Positions 5,833 through 12,962 of a DNA stretch of 12,962 bases are shown piece after piece; the stretch's first letter is position 1; each line of letters begins with the position of its first letter. Under the pieces are notes generated by a model. It was not told the DNA's origin. It did no database searches and saw only the letters and a program-made list of their open reading frames with translations. The position numbers and the translations under genes were made by a program. Source of the DNA: Helicobacter sp. (GTDB lineage Bacteria > Campylobacterota > Campylobacteria > Campylobacterales > Helicobacteraceae); NCBI RefSeq assembly GCF_022511165.1, contig NZ_JAFLSB010000039.1, forward strand, positions 1 through 12,962, read 5' to 3'.

Positions 5833-8643
5833 ATGACAAACAAGATGCAAGGTAAGCCTACCCTTTCTCGCCGCGACTTTATTAAGAGTGCGGCAGCAGC
5901 TTCGGCAGCAGCGAGTGTGGGGCTAAGTATTCCAAGTGTAATGAGCGCGCAAGCACAAGAGGCTCAAAAACTTTGGAAATGGGATAAATCAGTATGCAGA
6001 TTCTGTGGAACAGGTTGCGGTATTATGGTAGCTACGCAAAAAGACAGCAATGGAGTAGCTAAAATCGTAGCTGTTAAAGGCGACCCTGAAGCCCCTGTGA
6101 ATCGTGGCTTAAATTGTATCAAAGGATATTTTTGCGCCAAGATTATGTATGGAGCAGATAGGCTTACAAAACCTCTTTTGCGCGTCAATAGCAATGGAGA
6201 ATTTGATAAAAAGGGTAAATTTGCCCCTGTGAGCTGGAAGAGGGCTTTTGATGAAATGGAAAAACAATTCAAAAAAGCTTATAATGAACTAGGACCAACA
6301 GGAATTGGTGTCTTTGGCTCTGGGCAATACACTGTGCCAGAGGGGTATTCTGCAGTAAAACTCATCAAAGGTGGATTTAGAAGCAATAATATTGACCCAA
6401 ATGCACGACATTGTATGGCAAGCGCGGTTGTGGGCTTTATGGAAACATTTGGGATTGATGAACCTGCTGGGTGCTATGATGATATAGAGCTTACAGATAC
6501 AATTATTACTTGGGGCGCAAATATGGCTGAAATGCACCCTGTGCTTTGGAGTCGCGTAACAGATAGAAAGCTTAGTAATAGCAATGTAAAAATTGTGAAT
6601 CTTTCAACTTTCACAAACCGCACATCAGATTTAGCAGATATTGAGATTGTATTCAAGCCTCATACTGACTTAGCAATTTGGAATTTCCTTGCGCGTGAGA
6701 TTATCAATCGCAATGCCGTAGATGAAAAATTTGTGCAAGAAAATTGTGTCTTTAGTACAGGTTTTGTGAATATTGGCTATGGTATGAGAAATAATCCAAA
6801 CCACCCCAAATTCAAAGATGCAGAAAAAGACATCGTGGCAAAAGAAATTTCAAAAGTTGTAAGTGAAGATGAGGGTATCACACTGCAATATCTTGGTATT
6901 AAAGCAGGTGAAACAATGAAAATGGATAAGGCTGATGCAGCAGGAAACCACTGGGGCATTAACTTTGAGGATTTCAAAAAAGGTTTAGAGCCTTATACAC
7001 TTGATTTTGTGGCAACCCTTGCAAAAGGTAATCCCGATGAAAGTATCGAATCCTTTAAGCAAAAGCTTCAAGCTCTAGCGGATTTGTATATTGACAAAAA
7101 TCGCAAAGTTGTAAGCTTTTGGACTATGGGTATGAATCAACACCAAAGAGGAACTTGGGTAAATGAACAAGCCTATATGGTGCATATGCTTCTTGGCAAA
7201 CAAGCTCAACCCGGAAATGGTGCATTCTCGCTCACAGGGCAACCAAGTGCTTGTGGGACAGCGCGTGAAGTAGGAACTTTTGCTCACAGACTCCCTGCGG
7301 ATATGGTGGTAGCAAATCCAAAACATCGTGAGATGACTGAAAAAATCTGGAAGCTCCCCGCTGGCACACTTAATAGCAAAATTGGTGCGCCATATATGAA
7401 AATTATGCGTGATTTGGAAGATAACAAAATTAAATGGATTTGGGTACACGTGAATAATCCGTGGCAAAATACAGCAAATGCAAACCACTGGATTGCAGCA
7501 GCAAGAGAGCTAGACAACTTTATCGTTGTGAGTGAGTGCTATCCGGGCATTAGCGCAAAAGTAGCAGACCTTATTCTCCCAACAGCAATGATTTATGAAA
7601 AATGGGGTGCATATGGTAACGCTGAAAGACGCACACAGCATTGGAAACAACAAGTTGTAGCTCCCGGTGAGGCAATGCCTGATGTATGGCAATATGTTGA
7701 ATTTTCTAAACGTTTTAAATTAAGCGAAGTATGGAATAAAGAATATCCAAATCTTGATCTTAAGCCTGTTTTAGAAGCAGCTAAAGCTATGGGCTATAAA
7801 GAAGATGATACGCTCTTTGATGTGCTTTTTGCAAATGAAGATGCAAAGAAATTCAGCGCTCAAGACCCTATACTTAAAGATGTAGTCAATACCGAAGTAT
7901 CAGGTGATTATCGCAATGTACAAGGTAGCGATGGTGAAGTCTTTAAGGGCTATGGATTCTTTATTCACAAATATCTTTGGGAAGAATATCGCCAATTCGG
8001 CTTAGGACACGCTCACGATTTAGCAGATTTTGATACTTATCATCGTGTAAGAGGTTTGCGTTGGCCTGTTGTCAATGGAAAAGAAACACAATGGAGATTT
8101 AATGCTAAATATGACTTCTATGCGCAAAAACTTGGCAATGGTAAAGCATTTGCATTCTATGGCAATCAAGGCAAAAGTATGCCCTCTGGCACACTTCAAG
8201 CACCCGGTGATGGGCAAGTAAGCATTGATAATAAGGCAAAAATTTTCTTGCGCCCTTATATGGATCCTTGTGAAATGCCTGATAAAGAATATCCAATGTG
8301 GCTTAGCACTGGACGTGTGCTTGAGCATTGGCATTCTGGCACAATGACTATGCGTGTGCCTGAACTCTATCGTGCTGTGCCTGAAGCACTCTGCTATATG
8401 CACCCTGAAGATGCAAAAGCGCAAAACCTTGCACAAAATCAAGTCGTGTGGATTGAATCTCGCCGTGGCAAAGTTAAAGCAAAACTTGATTTGCGTGGCA
8501 GAAACCGCCCACCAAAAGGACTTATTTATGTGCCTTGGTTTGATGAAAATGTATTTATTAATAAAGTCTGCCTTGATGCAACTTGTCCTATTTCAAAGCA
8601 AACAGACTTTAAAAAATGCGCCGTGAAAGTGTATAAAGCATAA
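5833..8643 (+). CDS. napA: Periplasmic nitrate reductase, catalytic subunit
   Basis: Reduces nitrate to nitrite in the periplasm using Mo-bis(MGD) and one [4Fe-4S] cluster, receiving electrons from NapB. The precursor has 936 residues. A Tat signal with SRRDFIK (12-18) and an alanine-rich core ends near residue 42. The cluster cysteines are C55, C58, C62 and C95; the conserved lysine of the CIKG motif is K97; the Mo ligand is C194 in ARHCMASAV. Later conserved blocks include GQPSACGTAREVGTFAHRLP, LPTAM followed by GAYGNAERRTQ, and the cofactor-binding C-terminal STGRVLEHWHSG and RGRNRPP. E. coli NapA has 828 residues. The extra length lies mainly in insertions at about 325-375, in the region leading to GYGFFIHKYLWEEY, and after ETQWRF; this is typical of epsilonproteobacterial NapA. 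It is the first gene of the operon, followed after nine bases by napG. Confidence 0.98.
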   Translation: MTNKMQGKPTLSRRDFIKSAAAASAAASVGLSIPSVMSAQAQEAQKLWKWDKSVCRFCGTGCGIMVATQKDSNGVAKIVAVKGDPEAPVNRGLNCIKGYFCAKIMYGADRLTKPLLRVNSNGEFDKKGKFAPVSWKRAFDEMEKQFKKAYNELGPTGIGVFGSGQYTVPEGYSAVKLIKGGFRSNNIDPNARHCMASAVVGFMETFGIDEPAGCYDDIELTDTIITWGANMAEMHPVLWSRVTDRKLSNSNVKIVNLSTFTNRTSDLADIEIVFKPHTDLAIWNFLAREIINRNAVDEKFVQENCVFSTGFVNIGYGMRNNPNHPKFKDAEKDIVAKEISKVVSEDEGITLQYLGIKAGETMKMDKADAAGNHWGINFEDFKKGLEPYTLDFVATLAKGNPDESIESFKQKLQALADLYIDKNRKVVSFWTMGMNQHQRGTWVNEQAYMVHMLLGKQAQPGNGAFSLTGQPSACGTAREVGTFAHRLPADMVVANPKHREMTEKIWKLPAGTLNSKIGAPYMKIMRDLEDNKIKWIWVHVNNPWQNTANANHWIAAARELDNFIVVSECYPGISAKVADLILPTAMIYEKWGAYGNAERRTQHWKQQVVAPGEAMPDVWQYVEFSKRFKLSEVWNKEYPNLDLKPVLEAAKAMGYKEDDTLFDVLFANEDAKKFSAQDPILKDVVNTEVSGDYRNVQGSDGEVFKGYGFFIHKYLWEEYRQFGLGHAHDLADFDTYHRVRGLRWPVVNGKETQWRFNAKYDFYAQKLGNGKAFAFYGNQGKSMPSGTLQAPGDGQVSIDNKAKIFLRPYMDPCEMPDKEYPMWLSTGRVLEHWHSGTMTMRVPELYRAVPEALCYMHPEDAKAQNLAQNQVVWIESRRGKVKAKLDLRGRNRPPKGLIYVPWFDENVFINKVCLDATCPISKQTDFKKCAVKVYKA

Positions 8644-8652
8644 GGATAAAAT

Positions 8653-9489
8653 GTGTCAAATAAAACAGCGCCATCAAACCCACAAAGACGACAAGCCTTA
8701 CTCAAAATAGGACAAAATACAGGTTTTGCCCTATTTGGTGCGCTTGTATGGGGAGCGTATGTCAATGTCGCTAAGGCAGGAAATGGTAATATTTTGCGTC
8801 CACCGGGTGCGAGTAAAAATGATGCAGAATTTGTCGCAAGCTGCATTAAATGTGGGCTTTGCGTAGAATCTTGTCCTTTTTATACACTCAAACTCGCAAC
8901 GCCAAATGATGATACCGCACTTGGCACACCTTTTTTTGAAGCGCGCAAAGTGCCCTGCTATATGTGCAAGGATATTCCTTGTGCGGCGGCTTGTCCTACC
9001 GATGCGCTTCAGTTAGAGCGTCTGTATTATCCTAAAAAACCACAAGAAGAGGGGCAAAACTATACCCAAGCGGATATTAACAATGCCACAATGGGCGTAG
9101 CAATTGTAGATTCTAAGCATTGTGTTGCATACGCAGGGATTCAATGCGATGCGTGCTATCGTGCTTGTCCGCTTATTGATAAAGCCATTAGGCTTGAATA
9201 CAAACGCAATGAGCGCACAGGAAAGCACGGATTCTTACTCCCAAGTGTTGATAGTGATTACTGCACGGGTTGTGGAATGTGTGAAAAAGCGTGTGTAACA
9301 GAGCTTCCTACAATTATTGTTTTACCTCGTAGCGTGGCTTTAGGCAAAATGGGGACAAACTACATTAAAGGCTGGGATAAGCTTGATGAAAATCGGCTTT
9401 TTGAACTTAAAGAGCAAAGAAGTAATAAAAATGTTGCGCCTAGCAATACCCTAGACTATCTTAATCACTCACTAGGAGAGATAGAATGA
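8653..9489 (+). CDS. napG: Ferredoxin-type NapG, periplasmic quinol dehydrogenase subunit
   Basis: Partner of NapH; passes electrons from menaquinol oxidation to NapB. The 278-residue protein has a Tat-type N-terminus with RRQALLKIG (12-20) and a hydrophobic stretch to about 42. Four [4Fe-4S] cysteine clusters follow: C64/67/70/74, C102/105/110/114, C157/165/168/172 and C204/207/210/214. The start is a GTG (8653), five bases after AAGGAT. An ATG overlaps it two bases upstream (ATGTG) but is out of frame and stops after 19 codons. The gene ends in an ATGA overlap with napH. With no napC in the cluster, NapGH must be the route from the quinone pool, as shown for related epsilonproteobacteria. 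Confidence 0.97.
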   Translation: MSNKTAPSNPQRRQALLKIGQNTGFALFGALVWGAYVNVAKAGNGNILRPPGASKNDAEFVASCIKCGLCVESCPFYTLKLATPNDDTALGTPFFEARKVPCYMCKDIPCAAACPTDALQLERLYYPKKPQEEGQNYTQADINNATMGVAIVDSKHCVAYAGIQCDACYRACPLIDKAIRLEYKRNERTGKHGFLLPSVDSDYCTGCGMCEKACVTELPTIIVLPRSVALGKMGTNYIKGWDKLDENRLFELKEQRSNKNVAPSNTLDYLNHSLGEIE

Positions 9490-10412
9490 AGTTTGCAAAA
9501 ACAAAATATCTCATTCTTAGGCGATTAAGCCAATGCGTGATTCTTATGCTTTTTATAATGGGGAATTACTCCATTGCTACACTTAAAAATGTGCAGACAA
9601 AAGCATCAGTGGGTGTTTTTGGTGGCAATATAGAATCATTGTTTGGGGATTCTAGCTCTGTGGTTGCAAAAGAGCCGAGTGCATTCAGTAACATTGTGCA
9701 AGGAAATTTAAGCCACTCGCAGTGGTTTGGAGGAGCTTTTAACCTCACAGATCCTTTGAGTGCATTGCAAATTTTTCTTGCAGGTGGAGGCATAGCCCTT
9801 GATGTAGCACTTGGAGTGTTGCTTGTGGTGTTTATTTATGGGGTGTTCTTAGGGCGCGCATATTGTGCCTTTGTATGCCCAATAAATCTCATAACCGATC
9901 TTGCAAACTTTTTACGTGAAAAATTAGGGCTTAATCGCACACAACATAAGCTTTTTTTGCGCCGCTCCACACGATTTATAATTTTAGCAATAGGCTTGGT
10001 GCTTAGTGTAATATGCGGTGTGGCTGCATTTGAACTAATTAGCCCCATTTCTATGCTACATCGTGGCTTAGTCTTTGGTATGGGCTTTGGTATTTTTGCC
10101 ATTGTGGCGGTGTTTTTATTTGATTTATGTGTGCTTAAAAATGGCTTTTGTGGGTATATCTGTCCGCTCGGGGCGATGTATTCACTCATTGGCAAATTTG
10201 CACTTTTGCGCGTGTATCACACAAGCTCAAATTGCACTAAATGTATGCAATGTGTGCGTGTTTGCCCTGAACCCGAAGTGTTAAAGCCTATTGGAAAACA
10301 AGATGGTGCATTCAAAACAATGACTTGTTTGCGTTGTGGGAGATGTATTGAGGTGTGCGATGATAACGCATTGCGATTTAGTATTTTAAATTTTACAAAG
10401 GAGAAAAGATGA
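9486..10412 (+). CDS. napH: Membrane ferredoxin-type NapH, quinol dehydrogenase subunit
   Basis: Integral membrane partner of NapG that oxidises menaquinol. The 308-residue protein has about four membrane segments (near 15-33, 100-123, 163-185 and 195-216). Two CxxxCP motifs (C127-C131 and C222-C226) follow membrane segments and are implicated in quinol oxidation and NapG contact. Two cytoplasmic [4Fe-4S] clusters lie at C250/253/256/260 and C281/284/287/291. A large periplasmic loop (about 35-95) follows the first segment. The gene overlaps napG and napB through ATGA junctions at both ends, so the three genes are translationally coupled and probably made in fixed ratio. Confidence 0.97.
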   Translation: MKFAKTKYLILRRLSQCVILMLFIMGNYSIATLKNVQTKASVGVFGGNIESLFGDSSSVVAKEPSAFSNIVQGNLSHSQWFGGAFNLTDPLSALQIFLAGGGIALDVALGVLLVVFIYGVFLGRAYCAFVCPINLITDLANFLREKLGLNRTQHKLFLRRSTRFIILAIGLVLSVICGVAAFELISPISMLHRGLVFGMGFGIFAIVAVFLFDLCVLKNGFCGYICPLGAMYSLIGKFALLRVYHTSSNCTKCMQCVRVCPEPEVLKPIGKQDGAFKTMTCLRCGRCIEVCDDNALRFSILNFTKEKR

Positions 10413-10984
10413 AAAAATACGCTCAAGGGTTAATGATTGGGTTGCTTGGATTGGCATTTTTTGCGTGTTCAGATTCTCAAGAATCTACACAATCTCAACA
10501 AAGCAGTGCCTCTACTGAAAGCAAGGAAATGCTTAAGGATAGCGAAATTGGCATTAGAAAAGTAGATTTACAAGATGAAAAAGATGTCAAATTGCTTGAA
10601 TATAAATATAATGAAGCGAATGCGGGAGAGAGCGCATTGATTGAGCGCTCATACGAAAATGCTCCACCAATGATTCCTCACAATATAGAGGGAATGCTTC
10701 CTATCACTCAAGATGAAAATCAATGTCTTACTTGCCACGATCCGGCAGTAGCCAAAGATGTAGGTGCAGTGTCTGTCCCTACTTCGCATACACACGATTT
10801 GCGTGATGAAAAAAAGAAGGATTTAGGTAAGGTAAGCGCGGCGCGCTTTAACTGCGTGCTTTGCCATACACCACAGGCTGATGCGACTCCTCTCATTGCA
10901 AATACCTTTACACCTGATTTCCGCACACAAGAAGGAAAAAAATCATCAAATCTCCTTGATGTGCTGAATGAGGGCGTTAAATAG
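10409..10984 (+). CDS. napB: Diheme cytochrome c NapB, small subunit of nitrate reductase
   Basis: Transfers electrons from NapG to NapA in the periplasm. The 191-residue precursor has two heme-c sites, CLTCH (106-110) and CVLCH (149-153). Conserved NapB blocks are PPMIPHNIEG (86-95), with H91 a likely axial ligand, PTSHTHDLR (124-132), and TPQADATPLIANTF (154-167). The N-terminus is a signal peptide ending in LAFFAC, with C20 followed by a serine/glutamine/threonine/glutamate-rich linker (21-45). That looks like a loose lipoprotein signal, so NapB may be membrane-tethered; E. coli NapB (about 149 residues) is soluble. AAGGAG stands five bases before the ATG, which overlaps the napH stop (ATGA). 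Confidence 0.96.
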   Translation: MKKYAQGLMIGLLGLAFFACSDSQESTQSQQSSASTESKEMLKDSEIGIRKVDLQDEKDVKLLEYKYNEANAGESALIERSYENAPPMIPHNIEGMLPITQDENQCLTCHDPAVAKDVGAVSVPTSHTHDLRDEKKKDLGKVSAARFNCVLCHTPQADATPLIANTFTPDFRTQEGKKSSNLLDVLNEGVK

Positions 10985-11001
10985 GCTATGGCAAGTTCAT
11001 T

Positions 11002-12030
11002 ATGGAACATAGATTCCATACAAAATTTTTATGTGTAAGAAATGTTCTTATTTGTATATTATGTGCGCTGCCCCTAGGGGCGCAGCCTCTTATCATAGAG
11101 AGCAAAAACGCACAAATTATGCATACAGATGCAATTCTTACGCACATAAGCATTTTTAATAATCATATCTTTGTTGGCAATGCTTCTGGGGGAATTGATG
11201 TTTTTACCCTTGATAGCAACAAGAAAGCGCATAAAGCTTATAGCCTTACTTTGCCACTTATAAAGGATTATTTTGATAATGCTTTTGCGCCTCGTGTGTT
11301 TGATATTACTACTTTTGATGGCAAAACACTCTTTGTCTTAAGTGAATCTTCGCGCGGTGGGAGGCAGATTCTTAAAATCTCTGCTACGCAAGAAGCACAA
11401 ATAGTGTATCACACAACAACTTTACCCAAACGTATTATTGCTTTTGGAGATGATAAGCTTGTAGTTGGCTTTTTAAGCAATGAAATTGGGCTTTTTGACT
11501 TAAAGAGTGCTTCATTTACTTATATGAGCCACCCAAGCACCGCGAATTTTTCTGATTTGTGCATCAATACACCTTTTATCTTTAGCACCGATGAATCTGG
11601 CATTGTGAATGTGATAGATATTACAAATGGCGCATTACTTGCACGACTTAGTCAAATCAATAAAGACAATAACTATCAAATTGCCTCCGCAAAGGATATA
11701 ATTCTTACCGCAGGCGCAGATAGACAAATGGGCGTTTATACCTTTGGCTCACAAACACAAGAGAAGACAAAGTTTTACTTAAAAAATGCCACAAGTATCA
11801 AAAGTGATTTTCTTGTCTATGCGGTGGGTATCTCTCCTCAAGCCACTTATGGGGCATTGAGCAAAAATGAACAAAATGATATAGGCATTATTCATTTGCC
11901 TACAATGGAAGAAAAATACACACTAAAAGGAACAACTTCACTGATTAATAGTATTATATTTTATGATGAAAAAACGATTATTTCAGGCAGTGATGATAAA
12001 AGTTTTATTATTTGGCATTTAAAGGAGTAA
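11002..12030 (+). CDS. napL: NapL, periplasmic WD40-like beta-propeller protein
   Basis: NapL is found in nap clusters of Campylobacter, Wolinella and Helicobacter; its function is unsettled. The 342-residue protein starts with a basic segment and a hydrophobic core (about 15-27, ending LGAQ), a Sec-type signal. The body is a series of WD40/PQQ-like blades, for example SGGIDVFTLDSNK, SNEIGLFDLKS, SGIVNVIDITNGALLARL, AGADRQMGVYTF, and a last blade ISGSDDKSFIIWHLKE. That last block is a near-canonical WD repeat and probably closes the ring with the N-terminal strand. No cysteine heme or cluster motifs are present. The start ATG has no clear ribosome site and lies 17 bases after napB, so expression may be low or coupled. 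It lies between napB and napD, as in C. jejuni napAGHBLD. Confidence 0.88.
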   Translation: MEHRFHTKFLCVRNVLICILCALPLGAQPLIIESKNAQIMHTDAILTHISIFNNHIFVGNASGGIDVFTLDSNKKAHKAYSLTLPLIKDYFDNAFAPRVFDITTFDGKTLFVLSESSRGGRQILKISATQEAQIVYHTTTLPKRIIAFGDDKLVVGFLSNEIGLFDLKSASFTYMSHPSTANFSDLCINTPFIFSTDESGIVNVIDITNGALLARLSQINKDNNYQIASAKDIILTAGADRQMGVYTFGSQTQEKTKFYLKNATSIKSDFLVYAVGISPQATYGALSKNEQNDIGIIHLPTMEEKYTLKGTTSLINSIIFYDEKTIISGSDDKSFIIWHLKE

Positions 12031-12031
12031 G

Positions 12032-12406
12032 ATGAATATCTCAAGCATTGTGGTAAGAACCACGCAGGAGCATTTTGAATCTGTCAAAGATTCTATACAA
12101 GCATTGCAATATTGTGAGATTTATATCGCTGATAAACCCACAAATCAAATCATTGTCGTCATAGAATCTCCAAGCACGCAAGAGGAAGTAGCCCTCAATA
12201 AACACATAGAATCTCTCACAGGTGTGCTAAGCGCCAATATGCACTATGCGTATCAAGAGGGCGAGATTAACGCACAGCTTAAAGAAATGGATAATGGCAT
12301 TAGCGAATTTTTGAATAATGATTCTATCTCTGCTGAACATATTACCTATTCTGGCTCGGTGGCACATCTTATGGGCGAAAAATCTCATAAGAAAAAACGC
12401 AAATAA
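12032..12406 (+). CDS. napD: NapD, chaperone for the NapA Tat signal peptide
   Basis: A cytoplasmic chaperone that binds the NapA twin-arginine signal and holds export until the Mo cofactor is inserted. The 124-residue protein has the NapD ferredoxin-like core: start MNISSIVVRT, helix 13-26, strand EIYIADKPTNQIIVVIES (29-46), and LTGVLSANMHYAYQ (62-75). It is longer than E. coli NapD (87 residues). The extra C-terminal part (about 80-124) is helical, then ends in a lysine-rich tail, EKSHKKKRK. AAGGAG precedes the ATG, which lies one base after the napL stop. It is the last gene of the nap operon and converges with the esterase gene, leaving no room for an intrinsic terminator between the coding regions. 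Confidence 0.93.
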   Translation: MNISSIVVRTTQEHFESVKDSIQALQYCEIYIADKPTNQIIVVIESPSTQEEVALNKHIESLTGVLSANMHYAYQEGEINAQLKEMDNGISEFLNNDSISAEHITYSGSVAHLMGEKSHKKKRK

Positions 12407-12407
12407 T

Positions 12408-12962
12408 CTAGTGCATTAGCTTATCTAGGGCAGATTTCATTGCATAAGGGACAGAGCTTCCGTGATTTTGCCCCTTATATTCAATAAAGCTTATATTTTG
12501 AGGATTGGGCGCATTATTTTGCAAATCCTTTATAATTTCTTTTAAATCAAGTGTTGTTTGCCCCTTAGGAGATTCTAAGCTTCCTTGAGTAAAAAGAATC
12601 ATCTTTGGATAATGCTTTAATTGCAAAGGCAAGGATAAAAAGCTCCCCTCTCCCCACCAAAGCGAAGGCGAAGCACAAACATAATGACTAAAGCTTTGAG
12701 GCTTTGTTACAAGTGTGTGTAGCACAAAAAGCCCGCCAAAAGAATGCCCAAAAAGAAGCTCTTTAAAAGGCGTGCCAAATTTTTTATGAATAAAAGGCTT
12801 AACTTCTTGTATCAAAAAATCTAAAAACACATCTATCCCGCCCCCACCGCTAAAAGATTTTTGCATATCCCCTTGAAGCAGGGGTGTATAATCATAAGTG
12901 CGTAAATCCCTATCAAAAGCAAGTGGGCTTTGATGTCCAATACCTACAATAAGAGGCAAAGC
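12408..12962 (-). CDS. IroE/Fes-type alpha/beta-hydrolase esterase, C-terminal part
   Basis: The N-terminal part lies beyond the right edge; 184 codons are visible, and a TTG at 12959 is internal rather than a start. The fragment shows the esterase-D/siderophore esterase pattern. LPLIVGIGHQSPLAFDRDLR then TYDYTP resembles the IroE/Cee family block. The nucleophile elbow is GHSFGG (Ser at fragment residue 74), followed by the family signature SPSLWW and the catalytic histidine in GQNHGSS (fragment residue 167). Periplasmic members (IroE, Campylobacter Cee) hydrolyse enterobactin-type trilactones to release iron. The signal peptide, and so the location, is not visible. Other ester substrates are possible. 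The fragment is about 60 percent of the usual length of 280-320. Confidence 0.85.
   Translation of the reverse strand, partial: ALPLIVGIGHQSPLAFDRDLRTYDYTPLLQGDMQKSFSGGGGIDVFLDFLIQEVKPFIHKKFGTPFKELLFGHSFGGLFVLHTLVTKPQSFSHYVCASPSLWWGEGSFLSLPLQLKHYPKMILFTQGSLESPKGQTTLDLKEIIKDLQNNAPNPQNISFIEYKGQNHGSSVPYAMKSALDKLMH

Noticed and set aside
7075..7488. Open frames antisense to napA (also 8020-8442 and others)
   Set aside because: They have no ribosome sites, low-complexity Cys/His/Ile-rich translations, and lie opposite a strongly conserved gene; they are shadows of napA.
10988..11038. Short frame between napB and napL starting at 10988
   Set aside because: It has only 16 codons and no ribosome site; it overlaps the start of napL in another frame.
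1..12962. tRNA, rRNA, CRISPR array, insertion sequence or prophage
   Set aside because: No cloverleaf, regularly spaced repeats, transposase motifs or terminal inverted repeats were seen; the gene order is typical chromosomal.

Overview
The window looks like chromosome from an enterohepatic Helicobacter close to H. hepaticus. It is low in G+C, has weak promoters with A/T-rich spacers, and carries a menaquinol-linked nap cluster ordered napA-G-H-B-L-D with no napC. It also has a hisG gene, although H. pylori has no histidine pathway. The order greA-dut-(TPR protein)-(propeller lipoprotein)-coaX matches, from memory, the H. pylori HP0866-HP0862 neighbourhood. No species assignment can be proved from this window alone.

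Left edge (1-754): two divergent genes for small exported proteins, one cut off by the window edge, separated by a 238-bp A/T-rich promoter region. The right-hand gene ends tail-to-tail with hisG, and both use the same TTAA as stop codon.

Middle (751-5404, all minus strand): a tightly packed run read from right to left: HAD phosphatase, greA (transcript-cleavage factor), dut (dUTPase), a YfgM-like membrane TPR protein, a BamB-like beta-propeller lipoprotein, coaX (type III pantothenate kinase) and short-form hisG. The TPR, propeller and coaX genes are joined by one-base TAATG overlaps, so they are probably translationally coupled.

Right (5405-12406, plus strand): a 428-bp divergent promoter region followed by the periplasmic nitrate reductase operon. 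NapG and NapH oxidise menaquinol and pass electrons through diheme NapB to the Mo-bisMGD enzyme NapA, which is exported by Tat. NapD is the chaperone for the NapA signal peptide. NapL is a periplasmic beta-propeller of unknown role. A perfect TTGAT-N4-ATCAA palindrome (FNR/CRP family) lies upstream of napA, about 42 bases before a plausible start site.

Right edge (12408-12962, minus): the C-terminal part of an IroE/Fes-type siderophore esterase, converging on napD with one base between the stop codons.

No RNA genes, insertion sequences or CRISPR arrays were seen. The most interesting observations are the YfgM-BamB-like pair inside a conserved greA-dut-coaX operon, the FNR-type box, and a strongly over-represented palindromic heptamer AGA(A/T)TCT (about 24 copies by eye).
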